Position numbers and translations under genes: made by a program
Shown: positions 4,721 to 5,529 of the stretch, piece by piece
Layout: each line of letters opens with the position of its first letter
Position numbering within the stretch: the stretch's first letter is position 1
Source: Fidelibacterota bacterium
GTDB taxonomy: Bacteria; Fidelibacterota; Marinisomatia; SCGC-AAA003-L08; TS1B11
Assembly: GCA_022564085.1 (NCBI GenBank)
Contig: JADFMC010000150.1
Span: forward strand, 1 to 5,529
Direction of reading: 5' to 3'
DNA: 5,529 nt
Notes under the pieces: model-generated
Databases searched by the model: none
What the model saw: only the letters and a program-made list of their open reading frames with translations
Told to the model about the DNA's origin: nothing

Positions 4721-5272
4721 TCATAGCCCCGGCAGGGAATAAAGCCGACGTATGTAAAAGCGCAGGTAGAGTATCCAACTGACCAGCATCAGCACCGTAG
4801 CAACCAGCAGCACCCATCCTCCCCAATATGCCAGATTGAAGATATAGAGCGCCATGGCCAGGGTGGTGATCCCCACAAACCATTTTCCAGCCCGGTTGGT
4901 CTGAAAAATTTCAGCGCAACGCACCATGAGATAGGTACCAATAATGGATATAGTAACATCCCGCAATCCCAGGACCAGGAAAAATAGAATGGGGAAACGG
5001 CGCTGGGGATCAAAGATTAAATAGATCATTACCGCCATCATAATGAACTTGTCGGCTATGGGGTCGAGCAACATGCCCACATGGGTAATCTGGTCCGCCC
5101 GGCGGGCCAGGTAGCCATCGGCAAAATCTGATACGACCGCCAGGATAACCATTATCATAGCCCAGCTCATCAAGCCCTGTTCGAGTGCCATAACCAGCGG
5201 CAGGGATAAAAAGGCCCTGAACAGGCTCAGTCCGTTGCTGATTGTAAAGACTCGGTCACGCCGCCCGGGCAT
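4721..5272 (-). CDS. CDP-alcohol phosphatidyltransferase (PgsA-like)
   Basis: This 183-aa inner-membrane enzyme moves a phosphatidyl group from a CDP-diacylglycerol-type donor to an alcohol, releasing CMP. The full catalytic signature D-x2-D-G-x2-A-R-x8-G-x3-D-x3-D is present: D49, D52, G53, A56, R57, G66, D70 and D74 (DFADGYLARR through GMLLDPIADK). The acidic residues bind the two metal ions. Around it lie five or six membrane helices (about 18-32, 36-50, 75-87, 93-116, 133-148 and 152-170). The opening VFTISNGLSLFR matches the PgsA 'TiPNxLTlxR' start, so glycerol-3-phosphate as acceptor (phosphatidylglycerol synthesis) is the best guess; the later conserved region is less typical, so another alcohol is possible. 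The ATG at 5272 has GGAG 6 nt upstream and is preferred to an in-frame TTG at 5284, which is part of that ribosome site. It overlaps the ABC gene by 17 bp, implying translational coupling. Confidence 0.92.
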   Translation of the reverse strand: MPGRRDRVFTISNGLSLFRAFLSLPLVMALEQGLMSWAMIMVILAVVSDFADGYLARRADQITHVGMLLDPIADKFIMMAVMIYLIFDPQRRFPILFFLVLGLRDVTISIIGTYLMVRCAEIFQTNRAGKWFVGITTLAMALYIFNLAYWGGWVLLVATVLMLVSWILYLRFYIRRLYSLPGL

Positions 5273-5528
5273 CGATTTCTCCAACCTTCAGTCGTATAAT
5301 GTCATTGCACAGCAGGGAAAGGAATTTAACATCGTGTGAAATCAGGATCAACGGTCTGGGACCCAGGGCGCGCAAGGCCTCGGCCAAGAAGGCCGCAACA
5401 TTCTCCGCCGGCAGGCCATAGGTGGGCTCATCCAGCAGTACCAGATCGTATTCACCGGCCAGCAGGGCGGCCACCAGTACCAACCGATAGCCGGTCAGCC
5501 CATCGGCCTGGGACAAAGAGCGGTATGA
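5256..5528 (-). CDS. ABC transporter ATP-binding protein, C-terminal part (runs off the window)
   Basis: About 90 C-terminal residues are visible; the frame is open to the right edge, so the P-loop and most of the ATPase lie outside. Seen here are a Walker B with catalytic glutamate (DLVLLDEP), a D-loop-like segment YGLP, and an H-loop (LILISHDVKFL) followed by the usual closing strand (IIRLKVGEI). The signature region before Walker B is odd: it reads SLSQADGLTGYRLVLVAALL instead of LSGGQ followed by RVALARAL. CbiO/EcfA-type importer ATPases end in a similar way, but the substrate cannot be told from this fragment. A TTG at 5516 is only an internal leucine codon, not the true start. The stop overlaps the phosphatidyltransferase start, so the two are in one transcript. 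Confidence 0.85.
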   Translation of the reverse strand, partial: SYRSLSQADGLTGYRLVLVAALLAGEYDLVLLDEPTYGLPAENVAAFLAEALRALGPRPLILISHDVKFLSLLCNDIIRLKVGEIDARAA

Positions 5529-5529
5529 C

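Noticed and set aside
4674..4883. 69-codon minus-strand frame at the end of the phosphatidyltransferase gene
   Set aside because: Most of it lies inside the well-supported phosphatidyltransferase gene in another frame and shows no domain.

Overview
The window (about 55% G+C by eye) is a chromosomal stretch from a Gram-negative-type bacterium. Eight protein genes fill most of it: five on the minus strand in two blocks, and three on the plus strand between them. Most starts have a Shine-Dalgarno sequence (GGAG or AGGA types), which argues against a core Bacteroidetes genome. The AraC regulator with an N-terminal HMA domain and the membrane-anchored TPR protein next to rimP suggest a lineage in or near the FCB superphylum, such as Neomarinimicrobiota, Calditrichota or a related candidate phylum. 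That placement is an inference from protein style, not from a marker gene.

Left block, minus strand (1-1283): a one-TM TPR protein is followed by rimP. A GGAGGA ribosome site at the window edge announces the next gene, which by common gene order should be nusA. The 90 bp between the TPR gene and rimP hold an inverted repeat over the TPR stop codon, a direct repeat, a possible promoter and an 11-bp perfect hairpin with a T-rich flank. The hairpin lies so close to rimP that any rimP transcript must carry it. This is the most interesting regulatory region in the window.

Middle block, plus strand (1507-3237): a single-domain UPF0016/GDT1-type cation transporter (93 aa), an HMA-AraC regulator with a CxxC metal motif 22 bp downstream, and after a 290-bp gap a four-TM DUF2231 protein with a histidine-rich tail. 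All three have plausible metal links, so together they look like a small metal-handling locus. The families are known; the joint role is inferred.

Right block, minus strand (3303-5529): the C-terminal end of an ABC ATPase runs in from the right edge and overlaps a CDP-alcohol phosphatidyltransferase (PgsA-like) by 17 bp. After a 191-bp gap comes an EAL-HDOD (YuxH/CdgJ-type) signalling protein whose EAL half has lost its catalytic residues. It converges on the DUF2231 gene, and a 10-bp stem lies between the two.

No tRNA, rRNA, CRISPR array, insertion sequence or prophage gene was seen. I did not find a clearly new multi-gene system. The best candidates for new biology are the rimP leader, the metal locus and a possible 33-codon small gene upstream of the EAL-HDOD gene.
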